From the NCBI GenBank assembly GCA_022775805.1, contig JALFKB010000076.1:1-36120 (forward strand): a stretch of DNA of 36,120 bases. The letters are read 5' to 3'. The notes beneath the pieces are model-generated. The model saw only the letters and a program-made list of their open reading frames with translations, was not told where the DNA came from and searched no databases. The position numbers were made by a program, and so were the translations under genes. Below, in pieces: positions 1 through 8,178 of the stretch; position 1 is the stretch's first letter; each line of letters opens with the position of its first letter. This DNA is from Clostridiales bacterium (GTDB taxonomy: Bacteria; Bacillota; Clostridia; Peptostreptococcales; Anaerovoracaceae).

Positions 1-40
1 TTGCTTCCAGATAGTTTTCTGCTGATTCCAGTAATTTCAT
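1..40 (-). CDS. Start of a probable DtxR-family metal-dependent regulator (partial)
   Basis: Only the first 13 codons are inside the window: an ATG preceded at a normal distance by an AGGTG ribosome site, reading MKLLESAENYLEA. This resembles the N-terminus of DtxR/MntR/IdeR-type regulators, where an E-x-x-x-x-Y-L-E helix opens the winged helix. That is a family resemblance over very few residues. It lies 8 bases downstream of the deoD stop, so it is probably cotranscribed with deoD. The rest of the gene is off the left edge. Confidence 0.4.
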   Translation of the reverse strand, partial: MKLLESAENYLEA

Positions 41-48
41 TCAAACAC

Positions 49-756
49 CTATTTTACAGCTGTCTCAAGAGCCAGCTTCATCATATCCGTAAATTTTTTT
101 TCTCTTTCATCTGCGGTTGCCTTTTCATTTGTTACGAAATTATCGCTTACAGTCATTATTGCCAGTGCGTTAACTCCCGCCACAGCAGCGTTCATGTAAA
201 GGGCCGCAGCCTCCATTTCAACTGCCATTATGCCCACATCTGCCCAGCTTTGCCACCAGTTTGGATCATGTTCATAAAAGACATCGCATGACACAACGTT
301 TCCTGCTTTGAATGGTATTCCGGTCTCCCGGCTTGCATCCCTGACCCTGCAGAGAAGCTCGTATCCGGCCGTTGGGGCGTAGATGCCCTTCAGATTGTAG
401 GTATGGGCAAAGTTGGAATCCGTTGATGCCCCCACAGCAACGATAACATCCCCAATGTCAAGGGACTCCAGGAATGCTCCTGCTGTTCCGACTCTTATCA
501 GATTCCTGCATTTATATTCATGTATGAGTTCATATGAGTATATGCCCATTGAAGGCATGCCCATGCCCGTTCCCTGTACAGACACCGGAACGCCTTTGTA
601 TGTTCCTGTGAAGCCCAGCATGTTCCGCACTGACGAATAGCATCTCGGATTATCAAGAAAGTTCTCCGCGATGTATTTCGCCCTCAGGGGATCTCCCGGA
701 AGGAGGACTGTTTCAGCGATATCACCATGCTCTGCCGCTAGAATATGTGTACTCAT
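49..756 (-). CDS. deoD: Purine-nucleoside phosphorylase, DeoD type
   Basis: Predicted to split purine (deoxy)ribonucleosides with phosphate into base plus (deoxy)ribose-1-phosphate in the cytosol. The 235-residue product has the expected length for the hexameric trimer-of-dimers DeoD family. Visible landmarks are His4 (subunit-border phosphate/ribose site), the phosphate loop GDPLRA at 21-26, the ribose-binding E180-M181-E182, and the base-protonating Asp in VSDN (Asp205). The start is set by an AGGAG site 10 bases upstream. The gene follows rpsT after a strong terminator, so it needs its own promoter. mtaD, another purine-salvage gene, lies one gene upstream. Identification is secure; substrate preference cannot be read from the sequence. 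Confidence 0.95.
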   Translation of the reverse strand: MSTHILAAEHGDIAETVLLPGDPLRAKYIAENFLDNPRCYSSVRNMLGFTGTYKGVPVSVQGTGMGMPSMGIYSYELIHEYKCRNLIRVGTAGAFLESLDIGDVIVAVGASTDSNFAHTYNLKGIYAPTAGYELLCRVRDASRETGIPFKAGNVVSCDVFYEHDPNWWQSWADVGIMAVEMEAAALYMNAAVAGVNALAIMTVSDNFVTNEKATADEREKKFTDMMKLALETAVK

Positions 757-778
757 TTAATAAATCTCCTGTCTCATT

Positions 779-826
779 AGATAATACAAACAAAATGTTT
801 TTTTGCGTAATGGTATTTTACCATAA
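779..826 (-). promoter_or_regulatory. Possible deoD promoter region with a palindrome
   Basis: Between the rpsT terminator and deoD there is a TATTAT hexamer (minus strand, 786-781) that could be a -10, without a convincing -35. Just upstream sits a perfect inverted repeat ATGGTA-TTT-TACCAT (810-824), which could be an operator. Both calls are weak. Confidence 0.25.
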
Positions 827-844
827 AATTCAGTCCTTTAACAC

Positions 845-878
845 AAAAAACCACCCGGCTGAGACATTCCCGGGTGGT
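845..878 (-). terminator. Intrinsic terminator after rpsT
   Basis: A perfect 9-bp stem (ACCACCCGG / CCGGGTGGT) closes an 11-base loop and is followed on the minus strand by a run of six T. It lies 66 bases beyond the rpsT stop codon and separates rpsT from deoD. Confidence 0.9.
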
Positions 879-943
879 CAGTTTCTCATGATGTGAAATC
901 ACATCGCACATTTAACTTATGTGCCGGTGGGGACGGGTGAGAA

Positions 944-1210
944 TTAGGCGTTAGCCTTGTTGAATCTCTGGTTTAATCTTGAAACTTTTCTTGAAGCGGC
1001 ATTCTTGTGAATGGTGCCCTTTGCAGCAGCCTGCATGAGCTTCTTCTCAGCCAGCTTAAGATCTGCCTTTGCAGCTTCCATTTCGCCTGCAGCGATGTTG
1101 GCTTCAAAAGACTTGAGAACATCCTTCAGGTGGTTCTTAACTCTTCTGTTTCTGGCAGTTTTCTTGTCGATTACACGGATTCTTTTCTTTGCGGATTTAC
1201 AATTAGCCAT
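944..1210 (-). CDS. rpsT: 30S ribosomal protein bS20
   Basis: This is an 88-residue, very Lys/Ala-rich helical protein beginning MANCKSAKKRIRV and carrying the conserved KNAASRKVSRL segment near residues 68-78. bS20 binds 16S rRNA early in assembly of the small subunit body. A GGGG site lies 8 bases before the ATG. The gene is monocistronic: it has its own promoter inside the end of mtaD and a strong terminator downstream. The roughly 60-base leader could host the autoregulation known for S20 in other bacteria, but no specific structure is obvious. Confidence 0.96.
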   Translation of the reverse strand: MANCKSAKKRIRVIDKKTARNRRVKNHLKDVLKSFEANIAAGEMEAAKADLKLAEKKLMQAAAKGTIHKNAASRKVSRLNQRFNKANA

Positions 1211-1278
1211 TAAATTACCCCACTTTCTTAATTAATTAGCCGCCGAACCTTATTGTCCGACCTAAATACGCAACTGGT

Positions 1279-1307
1279 ATTATATACCATCATCTACAGT
1301 GTTTCAA
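1279..1307 (-). promoter_or_regulatory. Sigma-A promoter of rpsT
   Basis: On the minus strand there is TTGAAA (1307-1302), a 17-base spacer and TATAAT (1284-1279). The -35 lies inside the last codons of mtaD. The -10 is embedded in a GGTATATAATACC palindrome. Predicted +1 is near 1272. Confidence 0.75.
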
Positions 1308-2589
1308 GAACTTTCTTGAAGCTTTCTGCAGCTTTCGCAATGGTTTCTTCTTCATCTATTAGAAGCGGCTTCCCGTCTTTGCATATAACTCTGCCGTCGC
1401 ACACAGTCATGACTATATCGGAACTGTTTGCCGAGAACAGTATATTTGCCAGTGTGTCCGTATCCGGAACAAGATGAGGCTTATCGAGATCGAACATGAT
1501 AAGGTCAGCCCTATAGCCCTCCCGGATAAGTCCGGTATCCTTTCTCCCCTGGGCAAGAGCGCCGTTTACAGTTGCCATTCTCATAATATCCCCGGGAGAA
1601 ATCGCCCCGGCATCAAGGGACTGGCCCCTGCAGAGCAACGCAGCAAGATTCACCTCCTCCAGCATGTTAAGGTTGTTGTTAGAAGATGCTCCGTCTGTGC
1701 CTATTGTCAAGTTCAGGCCCGCATCGAAATAGGACTTAATTGGGGCTATTCCACTGCCCAGCTTGAGGTTTGAGGAAGCATTGTGTGAAATGAATGCTCC
1801 GTTTTCCTTCAGAATCTCAACATCCCCTTCCTCCAGCCACACGCAGTGAGCCGCCAGAACCTGGCTCCTGAAAAAACCGCATTTTTCGAAATACTGCACC
1901 GGCGTGAGTCCTCCGCGTCTGCTCTTGCATTCCATTTGTTCCGATTTTGTTTCCGAAACATGGACATGGATAATAAGACCCCTCTCTGCTGCGAATTCAG
2001 CAACCTCAACAATAGGTCTCTCACTTTTGTTGGCATACTCGGAATGAGCAGATGCATCCCCTTTGATTCTGTCGTCATCAAGGGACTCTGTCCAGTCGAG
2101 AAGCTCCAGGATATCAAAATAGGATCTGTCTGTATAGTATGAAGCATTATCATCAAATGAAACTACTCCATTGCACAGATTCGCCTTGAGGCCGGCCTCA
2201 TGAATTCCCTTGCCGTAGGCCACAAGGTGAAAGTACATGTCTGTTAAGGATACACAGCCGGATTTCATCAGTTCAATCGCTCCAAGCTTTGCTCCCCAGT
2301 ACTTTGCCTCAGGGGTGAACTTGGCCTCAAAGGGATAAATTTTTTCATGAAGCCATCTCTGAAGGGGAACTCCTTCTCCGTACCCCCTCATAAGGGTCAT
2401 GGGTAAATGACAGTGGGTGTTATAAAATGCCGGCATAAGAAATTTCCCCTTACCGGAGATTATCTCCTGATCCTTAAATTCAGGTTTCTCACTGCCCACA
2501 TAGGTTATTTGGGTCCCCTCTGTAACAACATACATGTTGTCCCGGACGATGAAATCCTCATCCAGAATCTTTATTCTGTCAAAAATCAT
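1294..2589 (-). CDS. mtaD: Amidohydrolase, S-adenosylhomocysteine/5'-methylthioadenosine deaminase family
   Basis: This 431-residue TIM-barrel metal hydrolase is of the TrzA/AtzB/MtaD family, which deaminates SAH or MTA to the inosine derivative and so recycles by-products of SAM use. Metal-site motifs are visible: NTHCH near residues 57-61, HVHVSET, HCVW, and GTDGASSNN with the catalytic Asp. The short N- and C-terminal strands form the usual composite beta-sandwich. An upstream in-frame ATG at 2607 exists, but the good GAAAGGA ribosome site is spaced for the ATG at 2589, so that start is preferred. It follows comEA and precedes rpsT, with deoD close by. Related guanine or chlorohydrolase activities are not excluded by sequence alone. 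Confidence 0.85.
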   Translation of the reverse strand: MIFDRIKILDEDFIVRDNMYVVTEGTQITYVGSEKPEFKDQEIISGKGKFLMPAFYNTHCHLPMTLMRGYGEGVPLQRWLHEKIYPFEAKFTPEAKYWGAKLGAIELMKSGCVSLTDMYFHLVAYGKGIHEAGLKANLCNGVVSFDDNASYYTDRSYFDILELLDWTESLDDDRIKGDASAHSEYANKSERPIVEVAEFAAERGLIIHVHVSETKSEQMECKSRRGGLTPVQYFEKCGFFRSQVLAAHCVWLEEGDVEILKENGAFISHNASSNLKLGSGIAPIKSYFDAGLNLTIGTDGASSNNNLNMLEEVNLAALLCRGQSLDAGAISPGDIMRMATVNGALAQGRKDTGLIREGYRADLIMFDLDKPHLVPDTDTLANILFSANSSDIVMTVCDGRVICKDGKPLLIDEEETIAKAAESFKKVLETL

Positions 2590-2655
2590 GGAATTATCCT
2601 TTCTCATGTTATATCAGCTTTATCGCAATACATTATACGACAAATGATCGTCAAA

Positions 2656-3282
2656 TCATATGGTTATATAATCCTTTAGCTTTTCATAGGTCTTGTCCCC
2701 GATTCCCGAAACATTCTTTAAATCCTCAGGCCGCCTGAAGCTGCCGTTGTCACTTCGATAGTCAATTATCTTCTCTGCAGTTGCAGGCCCCACACCGTTT
2801 AGAGTCTGAAGGGTTGTTGAATCTGCAGTGTTTATGTTCACCTTGCCCGAGGCTTCTTCCTGCTGAGACAGCCCTGTCACCCGGCCGGCTTCTTCATCCA
2901 GACACGGTATGTATACCTTCTCACCGTCCTCAAGAAATTCGGCCCTGTTTATTCCCGAAAGATCTGCATCCTCTGTAAGTCCGCCTGCCGCTCTGATGGC
3001 ATCCTCAACCCTGCTGTTCTCGGGAAGCTCCGCCAGCATCGGCGTATTAACAGCTCCGCCGATATCCACAAAAATAGTGGAAGTCTCCTGCACCTCGGTC
3101 TGAGCTTCGGTTTTACCCTCCACAACCTCCGCACCATCGCTGCTTCCGTTTATTGCAAAAGCAGCAAATCCTGCAATCACCAGCAGAGCAACAATGCCTA
3201 TTCGCTTCAGCTGAGTCTCATTTTCTCTGATAAAACGGGTCAGCTTTTCTCTGTCCCCAATAATCTCCATTAATCTCTTCAT
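2656..3282 (-). CDS. comEA: ComEA family DNA-binding competence protein
   Basis: The 208-residue protein has a short cytosolic N-terminus, one membrane helix at about 27-45, a charged linker, an SLBB domain at about 69-126 and a helix-hairpin-helix DNA-binding tail at about 146-208 (KVNINTAD...LNGVGPATAEKI...VSGIGDKTYEKL). ComEA holds incoming double-stranded DNA at the outer face of the membrane and hands it to the ComEC channel during natural transformation. A GGAGG site precedes the ATG. It is driven by its own perfect consensus promoter. comEC is not next to it here. The HhH-plus-SLBB architecture is diagnostic; whether the cell is actually competent is not shown. Confidence 0.9.
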   Translation of the reverse strand: MKRLMEIIGDREKLTRFIRENETQLKRIGIVALLVIAGFAAFAINGSSDGAEVVEGKTEAQTEVQETSTIFVDIGGAVNTPMLAELPENSRVEDAIRAAGGLTEDADLSGINRAEFLEDGEKVYIPCLDEEAGRVTGLSQQEEASGKVNINTADSTTLQTLNGVGPATAEKIIDYRSDNGSFRRPEDLKNVSGIGDKTYEKLKDYITI

Positions 3283-3308
3283 AATAAAATACCTCCAATA
3301 CCGGTGAA

Positions 3309-3337
3309 ATTATACAGCAATTGGAAGTATTTGTCAA
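3309..3337 (-). promoter_or_regulatory. Perfect consensus sigma-A promoter of comEA
   Basis: Minus strand: TTGACA (3337-3332), spacer of exactly 17 bases, TATAAT (3314-3309). Predicted +1 is near 3302, giving a leader of about 20 bases before the comEA ATG. Confidence 0.85.
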
Positions 3338-4000
3338 TTATTCCTTGAATTGTATATTGGTTCTGCTTACATGGATGTCTGCCTTATCCACTGTGAACCC
3401 GAAGCACTCAATAAAGGAATCAATAACCAGCTCCGGACTGAGATTTGATTCACTGCCTGCATCGAGACAGCAGTCAATCCGGATACAATCGTCAGATGTC
3501 CGGAAATCTATCCTCCTGATTTTTGGCTTGATGTTCACCAGAACAGGCTCCTTCTTCTTTTTCTGCCTTTTGAAAGCCCTGATCTCCGGCTGATTCATGT
3601 ATTTTTCACCCAGCTCACTTCCCGACAGATCGGTTTCCACCGGAACAGTAATACTGTAATCGGCGGCAACTGTAATGGATGCCAGGGTCTTTTTTAATTC
3701 CGGGACTTTTTTGATTGAGATAAGATTCAGCCCCTCAGGCATTATGGCTCTCATGAGGCTGATTATTTCCTCCGGGGATTTGGATTCGTCTATGGTTTCG
3801 AACTCAAGATACTCGCAGTATCCGCTGTATCCCAGAGACAGAGGCTGTGCGAAGCCCATCTTGGGATGGGGATTGAACCCCTTGGAATAATCAAGCCTGA
3901 TATCAGCCCTCTTGAAGGACCTTTTGAAAACCTTAAGTATGTCAAGGTGTGATGTGTAGCATATCACACCTGTCTTTTCGAATTTAATAACGTATTTCAT
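3338..4000 (-). CDS. TIGR03936-family radical SAM-linked protein (DUF2344)
   Basis: This 220-residue cytosolic protein starts MKYVIKFEKTG and contains the segment YSKGFNPHPKMGFAQPLSLGYSG, typical of the DUF2344/TIGR03936 family. The family almost always sits beside, or is fused to, the large radical SAM protein encoded just upstream. The function is unknown; the fixed pairing suggests a joint role, perhaps in RNA or ribosome modification given neighbours such as rplU, rpmA and obgE. The start codon overlaps the stop of the upstream gene in an ATGA, so translation is probably coupled. A comEA promoter begins right at its stop codon. Confidence 0.85.
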   Translation of the reverse strand: MKYVIKFEKTGVICYTSHLDILKVFKRSFKRADIRLDYSKGFNPHPKMGFAQPLSLGYSGYCEYLEFETIDESKSPEEIISLMRAIMPEGLNLISIKKVPELKKTLASITVAADYSITVPVETDLSGSELGEKYMNQPEIRAFKRQKKKKEPVLVNIKPKIRRIDFRTSDDCIRIDCCLDAGSESNLSPELVIDSFIECFGFTVDKADIHVSRTNIQFKE

Positions 4001-5883
4001 TTCGCGTCACAATTTACAAAGCATTTGGCATATCTGTTAACTCCGCATCCTGTGCAGCCTTCCCTGCAGTCGGGAGTAACAGTGCAGCTTTCAGCCTTTC
4101 TCTTTTCTGAAATAAGGTATTCCCTGTCTATGAACGAATCGATGATGTCCCATGGCAGTATTTCTTCCTGGGTGCGCATTCTGCAGCTATAGAATTTCTC
4201 CAGAGCATCTCCATTCTCAAAACCCAGCTCCTCTGCCGTCTCATTAAATGCAGCTTCCCAGAGTTCCGGCTTGAAATGCTCCGTCCATCCGTCAAATTTG
4301 CATCCGGACTTCCAGGCTCTTTCAAGTATTCTGCCGCACCTTCTGTCACCCCTTGCGAATACGGCCTCCAGATTGCTCGTTGCCGTCTCGTGGTAATTGA
4401 AGGTAACGCCTTTGATTCTAAGCTTCCCGGAAAGGTAATTGTGCTTTTCAACGAATTCCTCCGGTGTGTTCTGAGCTTCCCACTGGAATGGTGTATGAGG
4501 CTTGGGAACGAAGTTGGAAACGCTGACGGTTACTCTAAACCTGCCTCCCTTCCTGCCGCGTACATCATAGTTTATTTCCATTATCTTTCTGGCTATTTCT
4601 GCTATTCCGTCAAGATCCTCCATGGTCTCAGTAGGAAGACCTATCATGAAGTACAGCTTGATATGCTCCCATCCCAGCTCAATTGCCTGTCTGGCTGCGC
4701 TGTAGATGTCATCCTCGGTTATGTTCTTGTTTATCACATCTCTGAGTCTCTGTGTTCCTGCTTCCGGTGCAAATGTCAATCCCGACTTGCGATAGCCCTG
4801 TATTTCCTCCAGTACTCTGAAGGAGAAGGAATCCAGTCTCAGGGACGGCAGCGACAGAGATACATTCTGACTCCTGCAAAGCCCCATAAGCTCGGTGGCA
4901 ACAGGCTCAAATCTGGAATAGTCGCTTGTTGAAAGGGACAGAAGAGACAGCTCCTCATGCCCTGTATTTTTCAGCTGCTCCATAGCCAGTTCTTTAATTG
5001 TTTCCGGAAGTCTTTCTCTAACAGGTCTGTATATCATTCCGGCCTGACAGAATCTGCAGCCTCTTGTGCAGCCCCTGAAGGTCTCAACCACTGCCCTGTC
5101 ATGAACCGTATCTATAAATGGAACGATGCTGGATACAGGAAATTCTGCGGAATCTATATCCTCCACAACAGCTCTTCTCACTCTCTCCGGCGCAATGCTG
5201 TTCAGAACTGTTACGGACTTTATCGGTCCACCGGACTCGTATTCAATATCATAGAATTCGGGCACATAAACCCCGTCAAGCCCTGCAGCCTGCTCCAGTA
5301 AAGCCCGTCTGTCGAGCTTTTTAGCCTTTGCATCTGCAAAGGCAAGACACACCTTCTCCAGAAGTTCCTCTCCGTCACCCACCAGAAAAATATCAACGAA
5401 GTCCGCCAGGGGTTCGGGATTAAAGGCGCATGGACCTCCGGCAATGATAAGAGGATAGCTGTACATGGAATCCGCCCTGTCCTCTCTTCTCACCGGTATT
5501 CCTGCCAGATCCATCATGTTCAGAATGTTGGAATAGGACATTTCGTACTGAAGGGTGAATCCCAGAATATCAAGCTCATCTGCTGGGGTGAAGGTTTCAA
5601 GGGTAAATAGCTTAATGTTGTCTTCCCGCATGAGAGCTTCCATGTCCCCTGCTGGAGCGAAGAGTCTCTCGCAGTAAATCTTCTCGTTTTTATTCAGTAT
5701 ATTGTAGAGAATCTGCATTCCCATATAGGACATGCCGATTTCATAGGTGTCCGGAAATGCGAAGCCAATACGGAGAGACACATCATCAGGGTTTTTTCTG
5801 ATCATGTTTACTTCACCGCCTGTATATCTGGCAGGCTTCTCAACTCTTTTCAGTATTCTCTCAAGATTTTTATCAATTCTCAT
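3997..5883 (-). CDS. TIGR03960-family radical SAM protein with B12-binding-like N-terminus
   Basis: The product of about 628 residues has an N-terminal Rossmann-like region resembling a cobalamin-binding domain (about 35-180, with GFTLQYEMSYSNI and GGPCAFNPEPL). A radical SAM core follows with the CxxxCxxC cluster motif at Cys272/276/279 (FRGCTRGCRFCQAG). The C-terminus has a Cys-rich tail (final 25 residues, at least five Cys). The substrate is unknown. It overlaps both neighbours, so it sits tightly in the obgE-HD-TIGR03960-TIGR03936 operon. The ATG at 5883 is preferred; an in-frame TTG two codons earlier at 5889 is possible. Neither has a strong ribosome site, consistent with coupling to the upstream gene. 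In many Clostridia the pair is followed by rng (RNase G), which is absent here. Confidence 0.88.
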   Translation of the reverse strand: MRIDKNLERILKRVEKPARYTGGEVNMIRKNPDDVSLRIGFAFPDTYEIGMSYMGMQILYNILNKNEKIYCERLFAPAGDMEALMREDNIKLFTLETFTPADELDILGFTLQYEMSYSNILNMMDLAGIPVRREDRADSMYSYPLIIAGGPCAFNPEPLADFVDIFLVGDGEELLEKVCLAFADAKAKKLDRRALLEQAAGLDGVYVPEFYDIEYESGGPIKSVTVLNSIAPERVRRAVVEDIDSAEFPVSSIVPFIDTVHDRAVVETFRGCTRGCRFCQAGMIYRPVRERLPETIKELAMEQLKNTGHEELSLLSLSTSDYSRFEPVATELMGLCRSQNVSLSLPSLRLDSFSFRVLEEIQGYRKSGLTFAPEAGTQRLRDVINKNITEDDIYSAARQAIELGWEHIKLYFMIGLPTETMEDLDGIAEIARKIMEINYDVRGRKGGRFRVTVSVSNFVPKPHTPFQWEAQNTPEEFVEKHNYLSGKLRIKGVTFNYHETATSNLEAVFARGDRRCGRILERAWKSGCKFDGWTEHFKPELWEAAFNETAEELGFENGDALEKFYSCRMRTQEEILPWDIIDSFIDREYLISEKRKAESCTVTPDCREGCTGCGVNRYAKCFVNCDAK

Positions 5884-6535
5884 AATCAATGTCTTTCATA
5901 AGCTCATCTATGGTCATGCCGATTCTATGCTCTATTGCCTCAAGAAGTTTGCGAGTCTCTTCCTTTCTTTTGAGGATTGCCTCCCTGGCTCCTGGTGCTC
6001 CATGTCTTTCGGCTTTTTTTATTATGTAATCCATTCTCAGGTCAAGACCTGCATAATGATCCTCCAGGCTAAGACGGTCACCCAAACTTACAAGATCCGC
6101 CTCAGTGAGATGAGCAGCATCATTTGTATACTGATACATCATGTGCACTCTGATTATCTGTTCCTCCTCAGGATAGCCCATATCCCTGCACCAGTCAGCA
6201 CATACATCCCAGTGTCTTTCTTCTACCCTTGCCATGTCGTGAAGCAATCCGGAAGCCCGAATCAGTTCAATATCAAATAATCTGGGCTCTGTTCTGCAGG
6301 TGTCAAAGCTGTGATCCTGAACATATGCGGTTCTTCCGTCCTCCCTGGTAAATTCTTTCATTCTTATGGAGCTGAAACTCCCTGCCAAAGTACCCCCGGC
6401 ATTGTTTAGGGCTTCACCCAGTCTGCAGGCTACTGCCGCAACGGATTTGCAATGCCCGATAACGTGCGAGGGTGTTCCGTAGGCCTCCAGGTATTCCATG
6501 CATTTTTTTCTGTCAGGATGATTTCCCTTTGCCAT
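5873..6535 (-). CDS. HD-domain phosphohydrolase-like protein
   Basis: This 220-residue soluble protein carries an HD metal-binding signature: His24/His28, the HD doublet His99-Asp100 in LLHDMAR, His131 and Asp153 in SLGDRLS. HD proteins typically hydrolyse phosphoesters such as nucleotides or cyclic dinucleotides; the substrate cannot be inferred. Residues 48-88 form an insertion between the first His and the HD doublet, which is unlike YqeK, the HD hydrolase that often follows obgE in Firmicutes. The ATG lies 2 bases after the obgE stop and uses a GAGGAC site inside the end of obgE. Its 3' end overlaps the next gene by 11 bases. Operon membership is clear, function is not. Confidence 0.8.
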   Translation of the reverse strand: MAKGNHPDRKKCMEYLEAYGTPSHVIGHCKSVAAVACRLGEALNNAGGTLAGSFSSIRMKEFTREDGRTAYVQDHSFDTCRTEPRLFDIELIRASGLLHDMARVEERHWDVCADWCRDMGYPEEEQIIRVHMMYQYTNDAAHLTEADLVSLGDRLSLEDHYAGLDLRMDYIIKKAERHGAPGAREAILKRKEETRKLLEAIEHRIGMTIDELMKDIDYEN

Positions 6536-6537
6536 TT

Positions 6538-7875
6538 CTAGTCCTCAAAAACGCTGTAATCTTCTTCGTAGTACTCAAATTCCATATCAAAGAGCTTGAT
6601 GGTATCTCCCTCATCAAGTCCCATTTCCTTAAGCACATCATAGACACCGCTGTCCTCGATGTATTTAAACAGATATCGTCTGGAACCATGATCGTTGAAA
6701 TTTGTCGAGTTAAAAATCTTCTCAAGCTGTCTGCCGGAGATAATATAGTTTTCTCCGTCAAAATCTCCTGTCACCTTCCTGTAGTCAGGATCGTAATCAT
6801 CGGCTTCGAAATCAAAGTATTCGTACTCGTCATCATCCTCCGCAGGATTGGCCTCAACTTCAAGAAGCAGTCTGTATGCTTCCTCGAGCACATCCTGAAC
6901 ACCAATGCCTGCAGCGGCAGACATTGGAAACAGTCTGTAGCCTTCTGCTTCAACGTGTTCCCTGAGCTGTATGTATTCCTCGCATATTTCAAGATCCTCA
7001 GGATCGCTGCTGCAGCCGAGAACATCGATTTTGTTTGCGACAACAATCTGAGGCTTCTTAAGAAGTCTCTCGCTGTAACGGGAAAGTTCGGTGATTATCT
7101 TATCGAAATCCTCCCGTGGATCTCTTCCCTCGCTGCCGGAAACATCTACAATGTGGATAAGAACCTTGGTTCTTTCGATATGCTTCAGGAAATAGTGTCC
7201 CAGGCCTGCCCCCTCATGGGCGCCTTCAATTATTCCGGCAATATCAGCCATTACGAAGCTTGAATCGTAAATGCTCACGACACCGAGATTAGGATCTATC
7301 GTTGTGAAGTGATAGTTTGCTATCTTCGGCTTGGCGCTTGTTGCCATTGCCAGAAGCGAAGACTTTCCCACATTTGGGAAGCCCACAAGGCCCACATCTG
7401 CTATCAGCTTCATTTCAAGAATGACATTTCGCTCCTTGGCAAAGCCCCCGGCTTCAGCAAAATTGGGAGCCTGTCTTGTTGGTGTCTTGAACCTGACATT
7501 ACCCTTGCCCCCCTTGCCGCCTTTCGCAGCAATAAAGGACTGTCCATGCTCTGTCATATCCATCATCACCTTGCCGGACTCCTCATCTATTACCATGGTT
7601 CCAACGGGAACCTTGATAACAAGATCCTGACCGTTTTTGCCGAAACGATTCTTTTTCATGCCGTTCTGGCCGTCTTCCGCTTCGTACTTTCTCTTATATC
7701 TGAAGTCCATAAGGGTTCTGAGATTCTCGTCAGCAAGAAATACCACATCTCCCCCCTTGCCGCCGTCTCCGCCGTCAGGACCTCCCTCCGGAACGAAGGG
7801 TTCTCTTCTGAAAGTAACGGCTCCGTTACCGCCCTTTCCTGATTTAATTGTAATTTTCGCTCTATCTACAAACAT
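6538..7875 (-). CDS. obgE: GTPase Obg/CgtA
   Basis: Essential ribosome-associated GTPase of 445 residues acting in late 50S assembly and stress control. Three domains are visible: the glycine-rich Obg fold (1-158); the G domain with G1 GFPNVGKSS at 165-173, G2 TTID, G3 DIAG at 211-214, G4 NKID at 281-284 and G5 SAAAG; and the Gram-positive OCT domain at the C-terminus with an acidic tail. MFVDRAKITIKSGKGG is the conserved family start, so the ATG at 7875 is chosen over an in-frame ATG at 7911. The chosen start has no Shine-Dalgarno and follows directly on a terminator-like hairpin with a T-rich tail, which is odd for an essential gene. Confidence 0.95.
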   Translation of the reverse strand: MFVDRAKITIKSGKGGNGAVTFRREPFVPEGGPDGGDGGKGGDVVFLADENLRTLMDFRYKRKYEAEDGQNGMKKNRFGKNGQDLVIKVPVGTMVIDEESGKVMMDMTEHGQSFIAAKGGKGGKGNVRFKTPTRQAPNFAEAGGFAKERNVILEMKLIADVGLVGFPNVGKSSLLAMATSAKPKIANYHFTTIDPNLGVVSIYDSSFVMADIAGIIEGAHEGAGLGHYFLKHIERTKVLIHIVDVSGSEGRDPREDFDKIITELSRYSERLLKKPQIVVANKIDVLGCSSDPEDLEICEEYIQLREHVEAEGYRLFPMSAAAGIGVQDVLEEAYRLLLEVEANPAEDDDEYEYFDFEADDYDPDYRKVTGDFDGENYIISGRQLEKIFNSTNFNDHGSRRYLFKYIEDSGVYDVLKEMGLDEGDTIKLFDMEFEYYEEDYSVFED

Positions 7876-7879
7876 AATA

Positions 7880-7909
7880 CAAAAAACAAAGGCCCCTAAA
7901 ATAGGGGCC
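7880..7909 (-). terminator. Terminator-like hairpin between rpmA and obgE
   Basis: A perfect 8-bp stem (GGCCCCTA / TAGGGGCC, 7891-7898 and 7902-7909) with a 3-base loop is followed on the minus strand by TTTGTTTTTTG. It ends only 5 bases before the obgE ATG. It probably attenuates read-through from rplU-rpmA into obgE, because no separate obgE promoter is evident. Confidence 0.7.
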
Positions 7910-7917
7910 ATGATAGT

Positions 7918-8178
7918 TTACGCTTCCTTAGGATATACACTTACCTGCTTTCTCTTCTTGTCGTATCTTTCGAACTTTACAGCTCCGTCAATCTTTGCAA
8001 ATAATGTATCATCTCCACCGATGCCAACATTGTTACCAGGGTGGAACTTTGTTCCTCTCTGTCTAACCAGGATGCTGCCGGCACTTACGAACTGACCATC
8101 ACCGGTCTTAATGCCTAAACGTTTGGACTCGGAATCACGACCGTTCTTCGAGCTACCTACACCTTTCTTACTTGCCAT
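7918..8178 (-). CDS. rpmA: 50S ribosomal protein bL27 without cleavable N-terminal extension
   Basis: The 86-residue protein begins [20 protein letters not shown], the mature N-terminus that reaches toward the peptidyl-transferase centre. In most Firmicutes L27 is made with about nine extra residues that are cleaved by the Prp cysteine protease, encoded between rplU and rpmA. Here the AAGGAGG site sits 7 bases from this ATG, so no extension is made. The 52-base rplU-rpmA gap cannot hold prp. The gene is cotranscribed with rplU. Confidence 0.96.
   Translation of the reverse strand: MASKKGVGSSKNGRDSESKRLGIKTGDGQFVSAGSILVRQRGTKFHPGNNVGIGGDDTLFAKIDGAVKFERYDKKRKQVSVYPKEA

Noticed and set aside
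1-291. Open frame of 96 codons on the plus strand at the left edge
   Set aside because: It is antisense to deoD and has no ribosome site or recognisable protein.
4276-4932. Open frame of 218 codons on the plus strand
   Set aside because: It is the shadow of the radical SAM gene and has no start signal.
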